Source: Akkermansia muciniphila | Lineage (GTDB): Bacteria; Verrucomicrobiota; Verrucomicrobiia; Verrucomicrobiales; V1-33 | Length of the DNA: 64,000 nucleotides | Assembly (NCBI GenBank): GCA_945900785.1 | Contig: CAMDJM010000003.1 | Location: 38,903 to 102,902, forward strand | Direction of reading: 5' to 3' | Shown: piece by piece, positions 45,532 to 54,082 of the stretch | Layout of the letters: the number at the start of each line of letters is the position of its first letter | Numbering within the stretch: position 1 is the stretch's first letter | The notes under the pieces: generated by a model | Databases searched by the model: none | The model's input: the letters and a program-made list of their open reading frames with translations, nothing else | Told to the model about the DNA's origin: nothing | Position numbers and translations under genes: made by a program

Positions 45532-46182
45532 TTAATACACCTTTTCGCTGGCTTTTTGCCAAGCGGGGAGGTGGATGATGGTGTTGAGCATTTCGTAGGC
45601 GACGATGGCGGGGTGCTTGGTGGCGTCGATGTCGTGGACGAGATGCTGGTGGGCGTATTTGCCGGTGGAGTAGTATTCGAGGACGGGCTTGGTTTCGGCC
45701 TCGTAAGTTTGGATGCGGTGCTCAATGACATCGTCGCGGGCGTCGTCAAAGCGGTTGTCTTTGAGGGCGCGCTTGCGGAGGCGGCGGCGGAGTTCTTCGC
45801 GGTCGGGGCAGGAGAGGTGGAAGACGCCCATGACTTCGATGTGGGAGTCCATGAGGGTGGCTTGGCCGACGTTGCGGGGGATGCCGTCAAGGATGAGGAA
45901 GTCGATGTCGGGCTTAAAGTGGTGGGAGTCCGCTTGGGAGCGGATGTTGGCTTCCCAGAGTTGCACGGTGAGTTCGTCGGGGACGAGCTGGCCTTTGGAG
46001 GAGTATTCGACGAAGGCTTGGCCAAGCGGGGTGCGGGTATCGAGGGAGCGGAAGACATCGCCACAGGCAAAATGGATGAAGCGGGGGATGCGGCCGAGGA
46101 TGGCGCCCTGGGTGCCTTTGCCACTGCCGGGCGCGCCAAAGATAAGAAAGGTCTGATAGGGAACGGGAGGAGGTGAACTCAT
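45532..46182 (-). CDS. adk: Adenylate kinase
   Basis: A 216-residue nucleoside-monophosphate kinase that interconverts AMP, ATP and ADP. The P-loop is FGAPGSGKGTQGAI. The AMP-binding ACGDVFRSLDTRTPLG replaces the usual STGDMLR. FLILDGIPRNVGQA is the DGFPR motif with Ile for Phe, and RFDDARDDVIEHRIQTYEAE is the lid/CORE region. The lid lacks the four-cysteine zinc form. The start MSSPPP is chosen for the ribosome-binding-like GGGAGGAGGTGAACTC before it; a longer frame exists. It diverges from rdgB. Confidence 0.85.
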   Translation of the reverse strand: MSSPPPVPYQTFLIFGAPGSGKGTQGAILGRIPRFIHFACGDVFRSLDTRTPLGQAFVEYSSKGQLVPDELTVQLWEANIRSQADSHHFKPDIDFLILDGIPRNVGQATLMDSHIEVMGVFHLSCPDREELRRRLRKRALKDNRFDDARDDVIEHRIQTYEAETKPVLEYYSTGKYAHQHLVHDIDATKHPAIVAYEMLNTIIHLPAWQKASEKVY

Positions 46183-46286
46183 GAGTGGGACGGGGGGTAA
46201 GCAGGTCGGGGGCCGGGGTGGAAGGGGTCGGGTGCCTAAGCGCAAATGGCGGGGAAAAAAACTGGAAAATGGCCCGGGGCAGAGCG

Positions 46287-46904
46287 ATGGGCCACGATAT
46301 GAGTGGAAATGGAAGAAAAATCGTGATCGCTACCCACAATACCCACAAGACGGGGGAGTTCCGGGCGTTGCTGGGGGCGGGCTGGGAGGTGGAGGATCTG
46401 ACGGCGTATCCGGAGCTGCCGGTGCCGGTGGAGGATGGGGTGACTTTTGCAGAAAATGCCGGCATCAAAGCGGTGTCTGCGGCGCGGCGGCTGGGCGATG
46501 GCGTGCTGGTGGTGGCGGATGACTCGGGGCTGGAAGTGGATGCCCTGGCCGGCCGGCCGGGTATTTTCTCGGCCCGCTATGCCGGGCCTGGGGCGGGGGA
46601 TGCGGGGAACCGGGAGCGGGTTTTGGAGGAAATGCGGGGAGTGCCCGCCGGGGAGCGGGGGGCGCGGTTCCGTTGTGTGCTGGCGGTGGCCCGGGGGGAG
46701 GAGGTGCTGGCGTCTTTTGCCGGGGCAGTGGAGGGGCGGCTGACGGAGGCGGCGGCTGGGTTGGGTGGGTTTGGCTATGATCCGATTTTCATCCCGGAAG
46801 GACAGGCTGGCACCTTCGGCGAACTGCCAGCAGAGGTGAAAAATGGCCTGAGCCACCGGGCGAGGGCGCTGGCGGGGCTTTTAGCGTGGCTGGACGAGGC
46901 TTGA
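46287..46904 (+). CDS. rdgB: RdgB/HAM1 non-canonical purine NTP pyrophosphatase
   Basis: A 205-residue protein that removes dITP and XTP from nucleotide pools. Motifs are complete: IVIATHNTHKTGEFRALL, VVADDSGLEVDALAGRPG, GGFGYDPIFIPEGQ and NGLSHRARALAGLL. Preceded by CCGGGGCAGAGCG, the ATG at 46287 has a plausible ribosome-binding site; the ATG at 46299 would give the more common short N-terminus. It shares a divergent region with adk. Confidence 0.9.
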   Translation: MGHDMSGNGRKIVIATHNTHKTGEFRALLGAGWEVEDLTAYPELPVPVEDGVTFAENAGIKAVSAARRLGDGVLVVADDSGLEVDALAGRPGIFSARYAGPGAGDAGNRERVLEEMRGVPAGERGARFRCVLAVARGEEVLASFAGAVEGRLTEAAAGLGGFGYDPIFIPEGQAGTFGELPAEVKNGLSHRARALAGLLAWLDEA

Positions 46905-46999
46905 ATCGCCGGAAATCCGCTGATTTGGTCTAATAAGATGGCTTGCCCTGGCGTTGCAGCCCTGCCAGCATCGCCTAATCCCTACCCCACCTCTTTCCT

Positions 47000-48634
47000 A
47001 TGTCTGAAGACCCGAACGAATATCAGGAGTTTCCTGAACATCATGTGCCCCTGGATTTGCCCGAGAAGCGCGAGGGCTATTGGCGGAAGCTGGGGGGCGG
47101 CTCCCTAACGATCAGTATCATCGTGCACGCGGTGGTGATTCTGGTGGCGATTCTCTGGATCATCCAAACGACGAAGCCGGAACCGGAACAGGTGAACTTC
47201 CTGCCAGGAGGTGGCGGAGGTGGCGGGGGCGGCGAGCAGAAGCAGGCACAGAAGCGCCAGAAGGCGGTATCCCAAAGTGCGCCGAAGACGCGGATTGCAG
47301 CGGCCGTTTCCAATGCGGATGCGATCAGCCTGCCGGACGTGACCAGCACCCTGACGGATATGTCCTCGCTTTCCTCCGTGAGTCTCGGCGGCGCGGGCCT
47401 GGGCAGTGGCTCGGGCACGGGACGGGGCACCGGAAAAGGCAGTGGCGTGGGCTCCGGGATCGGGAGTGGCTGGGGGCCTGGCAGTGGGGCGGGGTTCATC
47501 GCCTTGCCAAGACTGTATGCGAGCCGTTGTTCCCCGGCAGAGCGCGCCAGCAAAATGAAAGCCAATGGGGGCAGCCCGGCCTGTGAGGATGCGGTCAAAA
47601 AAAGCCTGGATTGGCTGGCCAAAAAGCAGAATACCGACGGATCCTGGGGAAGCGACCACAAGGCCGCGATGACAGGACTGGCCCTGCTGAGCTACCTCGG
47701 GCATTGTGAAACGCCGGAATCCATCAAATACGGCGAAACCGTGCTGAAAGGGATTACCTATCTGATCGATCTGGGCCGGAACCAGAAACAGAAACAATTT
47801 GAAGGTTTTTTCTCCGTCACCCCCCAGATAGTCAAAGGCACCTATGAGCACGGCATCGCGACCTATGCGCTGGGGGAGATGTATTCCTTTGCCAAGCTGG
47901 GGGAAAAGCCCATGCCCGGCCTGCGGGAAGCCTTTGAAAAAGGGGTCAACATCATCATTGATAATCAATCCCCGAGAGGGGCATGGGGCTACAAAGAGGG
48001 GACGGGATACAATCCTGCGGATGGCAACGATCTTTCCCTGACAGGCTGGCAGTTCCAGGCGCTGAAGGCGGCGAAGCACACCAATCTGAAAATCGCCGGT
48101 CTTTCCAAGGCAATAAACCAGGTGGAGGATTATTTGAAATCCATGCAGACCAAAGATGGCGGATTTGGAAATCCAAACCGGGCCGAGCACTACAATCAAT
48201 GGAATCTGACAGGCGCGGCGGTGCTGGGCCTGCAAACCCTGGGTGCCGGCAATAAAGGTCCGGTAAACAAGGGCATCCGCTGGATGATGGATGAGGCCAC
48301 CAAGGAGCCCCTTTCCTGGAATAAGGACGCGTATCTTTACACCTGGTATTATAACACCCAGGCGATGTTCCAAAAGGGAGGCGAGGCCTGGGAACTGTGG
48401 AACAGCCAATTCCAAAAGGAACTGCTGGCCAACCAATTGCCGGATGGCAGCTATAAGCCGGAATCCGCCGGTGGAGTGGGAGCTGCCGCCACCGGAGCCG
48501 CTGGCGCGGACGCGGATATTTACCGCACTACGCTCTGCACGCTGATGCTGGAAGTATACTACCGCTATCTGAAAGTGGGAGACCGCGACAGCGAGGGCAG
48601 CACCAGCGGGCTTCTGCCGGTCATGAACAAGTAG
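47000..48634 (+). CDS. TonB-like N-terminus fused to prenyltransferase/squalene-cyclase-type repeat domain
   Basis: A 544-residue protein. After a short cytoplasmic part there is one TM helix (LTISIIVHAVVILVAILWII, ~35-55). A glycine-rich linker (nine Gly in a row near residue 70) and a second Gly/Ser-rich tract (GSGSGTGRGTGKGSGVGSGI) follow. From ~185 it has an alpha/alpha barrel with QW-like repeats: KKSLDWLAKKQNTDGSWGSD, GYKEGTGYNPADGNDLSLTG, LKSMQTKDGGFGNPNRAEHY, which is the prenyltransferase/terpenoid-cyclase fold. It is unlikely to be a terpene cyclase, since catalytic DxDD is not seen. It may be an envelope protein. Confidence 0.75.
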   Translation: MSEDPNEYQEFPEHHVPLDLPEKREGYWRKLGGGSLTISIIVHAVVILVAILWIIQTTKPEPEQVNFLPGGGGGGGGGEQKQAQKRQKAVSQSAPKTRIAAAVSNADAISLPDVTSTLTDMSSLSSVSLGGAGLGSGSGTGRGTGKGSGVGSGIGSGWGPGSGAGFIALPRLYASRCSPAERASKMKANGGSPACEDAVKKSLDWLAKKQNTDGSWGSDHKAAMTGLALLSYLGHCETPESIKYGETVLKGITYLIDLGRNQKQKQFEGFFSVTPQIVKGTYEHGIATYALGEMYSFAKLGEKPMPGLREAFEKGVNIIIDNQSPRGAWGYKEGTGYNPADGNDLSLTGWQFQALKAAKHTNLKIAGLSKAINQVEDYLKSMQTKDGGFGNPNRAEHYNQWNLTGAAVLGLQTLGAGNKGPVNKGIRWMMDEATKEPLSWNKDAYLYTWYYNTQAMFQKGGEAWELWNSQFQKELLANQLPDGSYKPESAGGVGAAATGAAGADADIYRTTLCTLMLEVYYRYLKVGDRDSEGSTSGLLPVMNK

Positions 48635-48732
48635 TGGCAACTCCTTGCCATCAGCAGCCGGGCGTTTTTCCTGAAGTGGGGGATACGCCCGGCCTTGCGT
48701 CAGGGCAGAATGCGCATTGAACTGCGGAACGC

Positions 48733-49749
48733 ATGTTGACCGATACCCACGCCCATCTTTGTTCGGCTTCCCTCGCTGGGGAGATCGATGCCGTGCTGGC
48801 CCGCGCTGCCGCCGCCGGGGTAAGCCGGATCGTGACGATTGGTTGTGACGTGGAGAGCAGTCAGCGCGGTCTGGCGCTGGCGGAGCGCTACCCGCAGGTG
48901 TGGGCGACGGTAGGACTGCACCCAACTTACGTGACGGAAGAGCCGGCGGCCGATTGGCTGGAATCATTGCAGCAAATGGCGCGGCACCCGAAGTGCGTGG
49001 CTATTGGCGAGATAGGCCTGGATTTCTATCATCCGGAGCCGGAAGGCTGGAACTGGGAGGATTACGTGGCGCGGCAGCAGACCTGTTTTGAGGCCCAGTT
49101 GGCCCTCGCGGCCGCCTACGGGAAAAATGTCATCGTGCACCAGCGGGACCGGAGTGGCACGGCCTGTTGGGAAGCGCTGAAAACCGTCATCGCACCCTGG
49201 CAGGGAAAATTGCGTGCGGTGTTCCACTGCTGGCTGCATCCCTGGCAGGAAGCCGCAGCAGTCATTGGGCAGGGACACCTGATTTCCTTCACGGGTATTG
49301 CCACCTACAAAAACGCCCCTGAGGTCGCGGCCTGCGCGGCAGCGGCGGCCCCAGGCAGCTTCATGCTGGAAACCGATAGCCCCTACCTGGCTCCCGTGCC
49401 CCACCGGGGGAAGCGCAACGAGCCGGCTTTTGTGCGGGCGACGGCAGACTGGATCGCAACGCAGCGGGGCATCACGACCCACGCCCTTGCGGCGATGACC
49501 AACGCCACGGCAGATTCGTTTTTTGGCTGGGCCGGGCCAAATCAGGGCAACCATTCCTGGATGCCGGACGAACCTTGCCGCCAGTTCCCCTCTTCAACAT
49601 CCCTCCCCTCCCCTTCCCTCCCATGCCTGACCTCGCCGCCCGTTTTGATGAAATCCGCGGGCGCATCGCCGCTGCGGCCCAACGTTCAGGAAGGGCTGCA
49701 GAGGCGGTGGAATTGCTCGCCGTCAGCAAGACTTTTCCGGCGGAGCTGA
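48733..49749 (+). CDS. tatD: TatD-family metal-dependent deoxyribonuclease
   Basis: A 338-residue frame of the TatD family. Metal-binding motifs: LTDTHAHLCS (HxH), IGEIGLDFYHPE (Glu), VIVHQRDRSG (His), VFHCWLHPW (His) and MLETDSPYLAPVPHRGKRN (Asp). The family normally ends ~265 residues in, and the catalytic part here stops around the TADSFFGWAG stretch. The last ~70 residues are not homologous and overlap the next gene by 127 bases, which looks like loss of a stop codon. Start is ATG 48733; no ribosome-binding site is prominent. Confidence 0.85.
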   Translation: MLTDTHAHLCSASLAGEIDAVLARAAAAGVSRIVTIGCDVESSQRGLALAERYPQVWATVGLHPTYVTEEPAADWLESLQQMARHPKCVAIGEIGLDFYHPEPEGWNWEDYVARQQTCFEAQLALAAAYGKNVIVHQRDRSGTACWEALKTVIAPWQGKLRAVFHCWLHPWQEAAAVIGQGHLISFTGIATYKNAPEVAACAAAAAPGSFMLETDSPYLAPVPHRGKRNEPAFVRATADWIATQRGITTHALAAMTNATADSFFGWAGPNQGNHSWMPDEPCRQFPSSTSLPSPSLPCLTSPPVLMKSAGASPLRPNVQEGLQRRWNCSPSARLFRRS

Positions 49750-50303
49750 TCGCAGAAGCCGCAGCCGCCGGACAGCGCCTTTTTGGCGAAAGCCGGGCGC
49801 AGGAATGCCTGGAAAAAATCCCGGCCCTGTCCCCTCAACTGCGGTGGCATTTTATCGGACACCTCCAATCCAACAAAGTGCGCAAGGTCCTGCCCCTGTG
49901 TGAGGCGTTTCACAGCGTGGACAGCACGGCCCTGGCCTTGGATTTTGAACGCATCGCCGCTGAGGAAGGCTGCCGTCCGCAGGTTTATCTTCAGGTGAAT
50001 GTAGCCGGGGATGGCCGGAAATTCGGCTTCACAGCGGATTCGGTGCGGCGGGAGATCGGTCCATTGCTGGCCCTGAAGCGGGTGGAAGTGATCGGTTTAA
50101 TGACCATTCCCCCCTTGGTCGCGGACCCCGAACTTTCCCGGGAACACTTTGCTGCCTTGCGTGAACTGCGCGACCGGATCGGGACCGAAACCGGCATCCC
50201 GCTGCCGGGTCTTTCCATGGGCATGAGTGCAGACTTCGAGACCGCCATCGAAGAAGGGGCCACCGTGGTGCGGGTCGGAAGTGTTCTTTTTGGAGCCCGC
50301 TGA
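49623..50303 (+). CDS. yggS: YggS-type PLP homeostasis protein
   Basis: A 226-residue pyridoxal-phosphate-binding protein. The Schiff-base lysine is in ELLAVSKTFPAEL. RWHFIGHLQSNKVRKVL, VYLQVNVAGDGRKFGF, GLMTIPPLVAD, GLSMGMSADFETAIEEGATV and VRVGSVLFGAR are canonical. These proteins control levels of vitamin B6 cofactors. The start MPDLAARF is preceded by a pyrimidine-rich stretch and lies inside the TatD frame; a start at 49575 would add 16 Pro-rich residues and is less likely. Confidence 0.9.
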   Translation: MPDLAARFDEIRGRIAAAAQRSGRAAEAVELLAVSKTFPAELIAEAAAAGQRLFGESRAQECLEKIPALSPQLRWHFIGHLQSNKVRKVLPLCEAFHSVDSTALALDFERIAAEEGCRPQVYLQVNVAGDGRKFGFTADSVRREIGPLLALKRVEVIGLMTIPPLVADPELSREHFAALRELRDRIGTETGIPLPGLSMGMSADFETAIEEGATVVRVGSVLFGAR

Positions 50304-50361
50304 CCCTTTTTTAGTGGACTTTCGGCGTCGACAGGGCCGGGGCGTTCATTTATACGGAGCC

Positions 50362-51282
50362 ATGATCGCAACCCGATATGCCACCATTATCCTGAGTCTT
50401 GGTCTCCTGGAGCAGCTGCATGCCGTTCAAGTATTGGGCACTACGGGAAATACCACCGCACCAGGAGATGATCCAAGCTTTGCCAATGTTGGCACCCTGA
50501 ATGGGGCTTCCGCCATCTATTTGGGAAACCGCTGGGTCCTGACCGCCTCGCACGTCGGCAGTGGCACGGTGACTTTCGCAGGAACGCCCTATGCCGCGAT
50601 TGGATCGGTCACCCAATTGAATAATCAATCCACCCCGGGCATGACGGTCAATACGGACATGATCCTCTTCCAGATTAATGCAGATCCCGGCTTGCCGGCG
50701 CTCACGATCAGTCCGGGGGCACCCGTCCTGGGGGACGATCTCGTGATGATCGGCAATGGGGTAAACCGCAGTGCTTCGCGTTCCTATTATACCGTGGTGC
50801 AGGGCCCCGGGCCCGGGGACGACATCTGGACTCCTGTGGGCGGTCCCGGTCCTGGCGTGACCGCTATCTTCACCTCGGCCAGCGGGAATGCGGTGCGCTG
50901 GGGCACGAACGATGTGGAAGGGATCAATCTCGACGTGTCCTCCGGTTTCGGCACGGTCCGCTCCTTCGGCACCATCTATAACGATGATCTGGCGGGACGC
51001 CCCAATGAAGCCCAGGGCGTGACCGGCGACAGTGGCTCCGCCGTCTTCCACAAGGCCGGGGCGGAATGGCAATTGTCCGGCATGACCCACGCGGTAGGCA
51101 CCCTGTCAGGCTTTGATAACATTCCGGGGGGCTCCACCTCCGCCGTGATCAACAACAGCATCACGGTGATATCGGATTTAAGTTTCTACCGGACCCAGAT
51201 TCTGGGCATCATTCCAGAACCGGGCAGTGTGTCCCTCGCCGCAGTGGCTGTGCTGGGCCTCCTGCGCCGTCACCGGGCATAA
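50362..51282 (+). CDS. Trypsin-like protein with PEP-CTERM anchor
   Basis: A 306-residue secreted protein. A signal peptide (MIATRYATIILSLGLLEQLHA) leads to a chymotrypsin-fold domain. The catalytic residues are in place: RWVLTASHVGSGTV (His), NTDMILFQINADPG (Asp) and GVTGDSGSAVFHKAG (Ser). It ends in IPEPGSVSLAAVAVLGLLRR, a PEP-CTERM anchor. It may process surface or matrix proteins; no substrate is evident. GGAG lies five bases before the ATG at 50362, supporting this start. It is followed by the cardiolipin-synthase gene, 15 bases apart. Confidence 0.8.
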   Translation: MIATRYATIILSLGLLEQLHAVQVLGTTGNTTAPGDDPSFANVGTLNGASAIYLGNRWVLTASHVGSGTVTFAGTPYAAIGSVTQLNNQSTPGMTVNTDMILFQINADPGLPALTISPGAPVLGDDLVMIGNGVNRSASRSYYTVVQGPGPGDDIWTPVGGPGPGVTAIFTSASGNAVRWGTNDVEGINLDVSSGFGTVRSFGTIYNDDLAGRPNEAQGVTGDSGSAVFHKAGAEWQLSGMTHAVGTLSGFDNIPGGSTSAVINNSITVISDLSFYRTQILGIIPEPGSVSLAAVAVLGLLRRHRA

Positions 51283-51297
51283 CCTTTTTTGTATTCC

Positions 51298-52731
51298 ATG
51301 ATCCTGGTTTCCTCTGCCGCCGGGGCCGTTTTTGGCTCGCTGGCTTGGACTGGGGCGGCCGTGCTGGCGGTGCTGCAATGGGGCCTCGTGCCCCACCTGC
51401 TGGCCCAACGGAACAAGTCCCCCAACGCGACGCTTGCCTGGCTCTGGGCGATCCTGCTCTTTCCTGGCATTGGGGGGATCGCGTATTTTTTGATGGGATC
51501 CGAGCGGGTTTACCGCCGGCGCCTGAGGCTGGTGCACGAACTGGAATCCAAGGCCGGTCCCCATGGCGCGGTCGTGCCCTGCCAGTTCCTCAGCCGCGTG
51601 CCGGAGCTGGAGCGCATCAATGGGTTTGCCTCCACCGGGGGCAATGAAGTCAAGCTCCTCGTGGATGGCACTGCCTTCTTTCCAGACCTGCTCCGCATCA
51701 TCAGCGAAGCCCGGCACCATCTGCATTTGGAGTTCTATATTTGGAGTGCGGACCAAACCGGACGCACCATCCGCGATGCCCTTATCGCCGCCGCCCGCCG
51801 CGGGGTGGAAGTGCGCGTGCTCGCGGATGAAATCGGTTCCGTCCGCACCACCCGGTATTTTTTCCGGAAACTGCTCAAGGCGGGGGGCAGATTTTCCTGG
51901 ATTAACACTTTTTCCCCGCTGAAGGGCCGGCTGCACCTGAACCTGCGCAACCACCGCAAACTCGTCATCGCCGATGGCTCCGTCGCCCTCACGGGCGGCA
52001 TGAACATCTCCGATGAATACTGGAATGGCGGTAAAAAACCGCCCTGCCGTGACATTCATCTCAGGATCACCGGTCCAGTTGTGACCCAACTGGCGGAAGT
52101 CTTTGCCCAGGACTGGTATTTTGCCAGTGGCGAGGCCCTCCTCGACCCACCCACCTATTATCCTGAGCAAGCCCCCGCAGGCCCCGTGGAAATGCAGGTC
52201 ATTCCCGGAGGGCCGGACAACGATCTGAATGAAATCCAGCTCAGTGTTCTCGCCATGCTCAACCGGACGCAGGAACGGCTGCGGCTCATGACCCCCTATT
52301 TCGTGCCGGAGGACGCCGTGCTGTCCGCCATCCAGCTCGCTGCCATGCGCGGCATCAGGGTGGAACTCATGGTGCCCGCTCATGGCGACCACTTTTACCT
52401 CACCCAGGTGACCCGTTCCTCCTACGAAGACCTGTTGCCGCATGGCGTGCGCATTTTTGAATACCTGCCCAGTTTCCTCCACGCCAAGCTGGGCATCATG
52501 GATGACCACAGCGTGATGGGTGGCAGCGCCAATCTCGACGTCCGCTCCCTGCGTATCAATTTCGAGCTGAACGTCGCCTGCTACAGCCCCGCCCTGGCGG
52601 GAGAACTGAACGCGCTCTTCGAAACCTATCTTCTGCAATGCAGGGAAATCACCATGGAAAGCCACGCCGCCCGCCCTTTTCACCACCGCCTGCTGGAGGT
52701 CATCTGCCGCCCCCTCACTTCCCTGCTTTAG
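51298..52731 (+). CDS. cls: Cardiolipin synthase (phospholipase D type)
   Basis: A 477-residue membrane protein. Two N-terminal TM helices (WTGAAVLAVLQWGLVPHLL, LAWLWAILLFPGIGGIAYFL) precede two HKD motifs: HRKLVIADGSVALTGGMN (~220) and HAKLGIMDDHSVMGGSANLD (~395). The reaction joins phosphatidylglycerol molecules into cardiolipin. Length is that of ClsA. The ATG at 51298 is used in place of an in-frame TTG three codons earlier. It is probably co-transcribed with the preceding protease gene. Confidence 0.9.
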   Translation: MILVSSAAGAVFGSLAWTGAAVLAVLQWGLVPHLLAQRNKSPNATLAWLWAILLFPGIGGIAYFLMGSERVYRRRLRLVHELESKAGPHGAVVPCQFLSRVPELERINGFASTGGNEVKLLVDGTAFFPDLLRIISEARHHLHLEFYIWSADQTGRTIRDALIAAARRGVEVRVLADEIGSVRTTRYFFRKLLKAGGRFSWINTFSPLKGRLHLNLRNHRKLVIADGSVALTGGMNISDEYWNGGKKPPCRDIHLRITGPVVTQLAEVFAQDWYFASGEALLDPPTYYPEQAPAGPVEMQVIPGGPDNDLNEIQLSVLAMLNRTQERLRLMTPYFVPEDAVLSAIQLAAMRGIRVELMVPAHGDHFYLTQVTRSSYEDLLPHGVRIFEYLPSFLHAKLGIMDDHSVMGGSANLDVRSLRINFELNVACYSPALAGELNALFETYLLQCREITMESHAARPFHHRLLEVICRPLTSLL

Positions 52732-52850
52732 TGACAGCGGCGTCCGCCCCGCTCCCGGCTGAAGTGACGAAATTGTGACGGCATCAAAAAGGTAAAAAAT
52801 CATTCTGCGACGTTTTTTCGGACATGGATTCATCCATTTGAATCCCCCCT

Positions 52851-53051
52851 ATGAATACCCCCCCGATGACCCCGCCTGAAGAGACGGCGCTGCAGCCCCT
52901 GCGAGAAGTGGGCACTCAGGATAAGTCCCAATTTTGGGACATGGAAGACGTCATGCAGGCCCTGCGGGTCGCCAACCGCCGCGGCATTCCCCTCTCCGAC
53001 CTTTACGGTCACCACCGGGTGCCGCTGCAGGAGCTGCTGAAAGCCAGCTGA
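52851..53051 (+). CDS. Small hypothetical protein
   Basis: A 66-residue protein (MNTPPMTPPEETALQPLREV, then DMEDVMQALRVANRRGIPLS, then DLYGHHRVPLQELLKAS). The composition is protein-like, and a possible helix-turn-helix or degenerate linker is conceivable. No family is recognised. Two GTGACG units, 11 bases apart, lie upstream at 52764-52780. Confidence 0.55.
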   Translation: MNTPPMTPPEETALQPLREVGTQDKSQFWDMEDVMQALRVANRRGIPLSDLYGHHRVPLQELLKAS

Positions 53052-53136
53052 TTCCTCTGCCCATGCCCGGAGCCATCGAATAAGCTCCGCAAGCATCCGG
53101 CCTTGCATCCCTGCCTATTCCGGGCACCTCATCATT

Positions 53137-53646
53137 ATGATGCTGCCCCTGATCTCCCTGAGCGACCTCCCCCCGGAAGGACGTCAATTTTCCGGAGAAA
53201 TCCGCCCGGATCTTTTCGGTCTCCCGGGCCTCTATGATCCCCTCTTCGTTCCCCCACTGAAATATGACCTCACCGTCCGCCGGGATGATGGCGACGTTAT
53301 CGTTGAAGGCTCCCTGTCGGCCCGTTTCAGCCTGCAATGCTCGCATTGTCCGGCCCGGCTTTTATGGCAGGTCAGGATTGATCCCTATTTTTCCTGTGAA
53401 GAACAGGAAGATGACACACTGGACTTGACAGCACAGGTTCGCGAAGATATTCTGCTGACCCTTCCCGGCTACCCCCGCTGCGAGGAGTCCAATGTCGAAC
53501 CGCAGCCCTGTCAAACGGAAGGCGCCTTCGCACCTGAAAGCGAGTTTGTCCCGCTGGCAGATGAAGCAGCAATGGAATCTCCCCGCGCTGACATCTGGAA
53601 AGCCTTGGATCAACTGCCTCCGGGCGGCGCTCCTCCCGCTTCTTAA
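53137..53646 (+). CDS. DUF177 (YceD) family protein
   Basis: A 169-residue protein. Conserved DUF177 features: VRRDDGDVIVEGSLSARFSL, the cysteine-containing QCSHCPARLLWQVRIDP, and DLTAQVREDILLTLPGYPRC near the end. YceD-like proteins are co-transcribed with rpmF and needed for rRNA processing in some bacteria. That arrangement is kept: rpmF begins 33 bases later. Confidence 0.85.
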   Translation: MMLPLISLSDLPPEGRQFSGEIRPDLFGLPGLYDPLFVPPLKYDLTVRRDDGDVIVEGSLSARFSLQCSHCPARLLWQVRIDPYFSCEEQEDDTLDLTAQVREDILLTLPGYPRCEESNVEPQPCQTEGAFAPESEFVPLADEAAMESPRADIWKALDQLPPGGAPPAS

Positions 53647-53679
53647 ACTCCTATTTTCCATCCTTAACTCCTCCTTCCC

Positions 53680-53865
53680 ATGGCTGTTCCAAAACGCAAA
53701 TCCTCCCGCAGTAAGCAAAAAATCCGCGCCGCCTCCCACCGCTGGCACGCCCCCAAGCTCAATTCCTGCCCCAGCTGCGGCTCCGCCGTTCCTTCCCACA
53801 TCGTCTGTCCTTCCTGCGGCACCTATAAAGGCCGCAAAGTGATCGAAGTGGCTGAAATTGCGTAA
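53680..53865 (+). CDS. rpmF: Ribosomal protein L32
   Basis: A 61-residue protein beginning MAVPKRKSSRSKQKIRAASH, the signature L32 start. It contains two zinc-binding CxxC pairs, SCPSCGSAVPSHIVCPSCG, so it is the zinc-containing form. L32 is part of the large ribosomal subunit. It follows the DUF177 gene by 33 bases, the usual operon order. Confidence 0.97.
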   Translation: MAVPKRKSSRSKQKIRAASHRWHAPKLNSCPSCGSAVPSHIVCPSCGTYKGRKVIEVAEIA

Positions 53866-53908
53866 CCGGAATACCCGGCTTAGCTTCGATAACATCTCTG
53901 GCAATATC

Positions 53909-53940
53909 AGGGCGGATTGGGAAACCCCCATATCCGCCCT
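53909..53940 (+). terminator. Probable hairpin after rpmF
   Basis: The arms AGGGCGGAT (53909-53917) and ATCCGCCCT (53932-53940) are complementary with a small inner TGGG/CCCA. It lies 43 bases after the rpmF stop. The downstream sequence has no T run. Confidence 0.4.
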
Positions 53941-54082
53941 TAATCGTGCCGGGGCGTCCTGCTCCCTTTTCAAAATCGGGAAAGGCTTGCGCCCCATGGG
54001 GTTGGCACGCCGTGGGACAGGGCAATTCATTGCGAACAACAGGCTGCGTGACACGTATATGTATTTATCCCTTCCTAAACCA

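Noticed and set aside
40284..45578. Long plus-strand open frames (40284-41666, 41727-43328, 43467-45578) across the CotH region.
   Set aside because: They lie entirely antisense to the CotH gene, have Gly/Val/Ala-rich shadow composition of GC-rich DNA and no recognisable domain.
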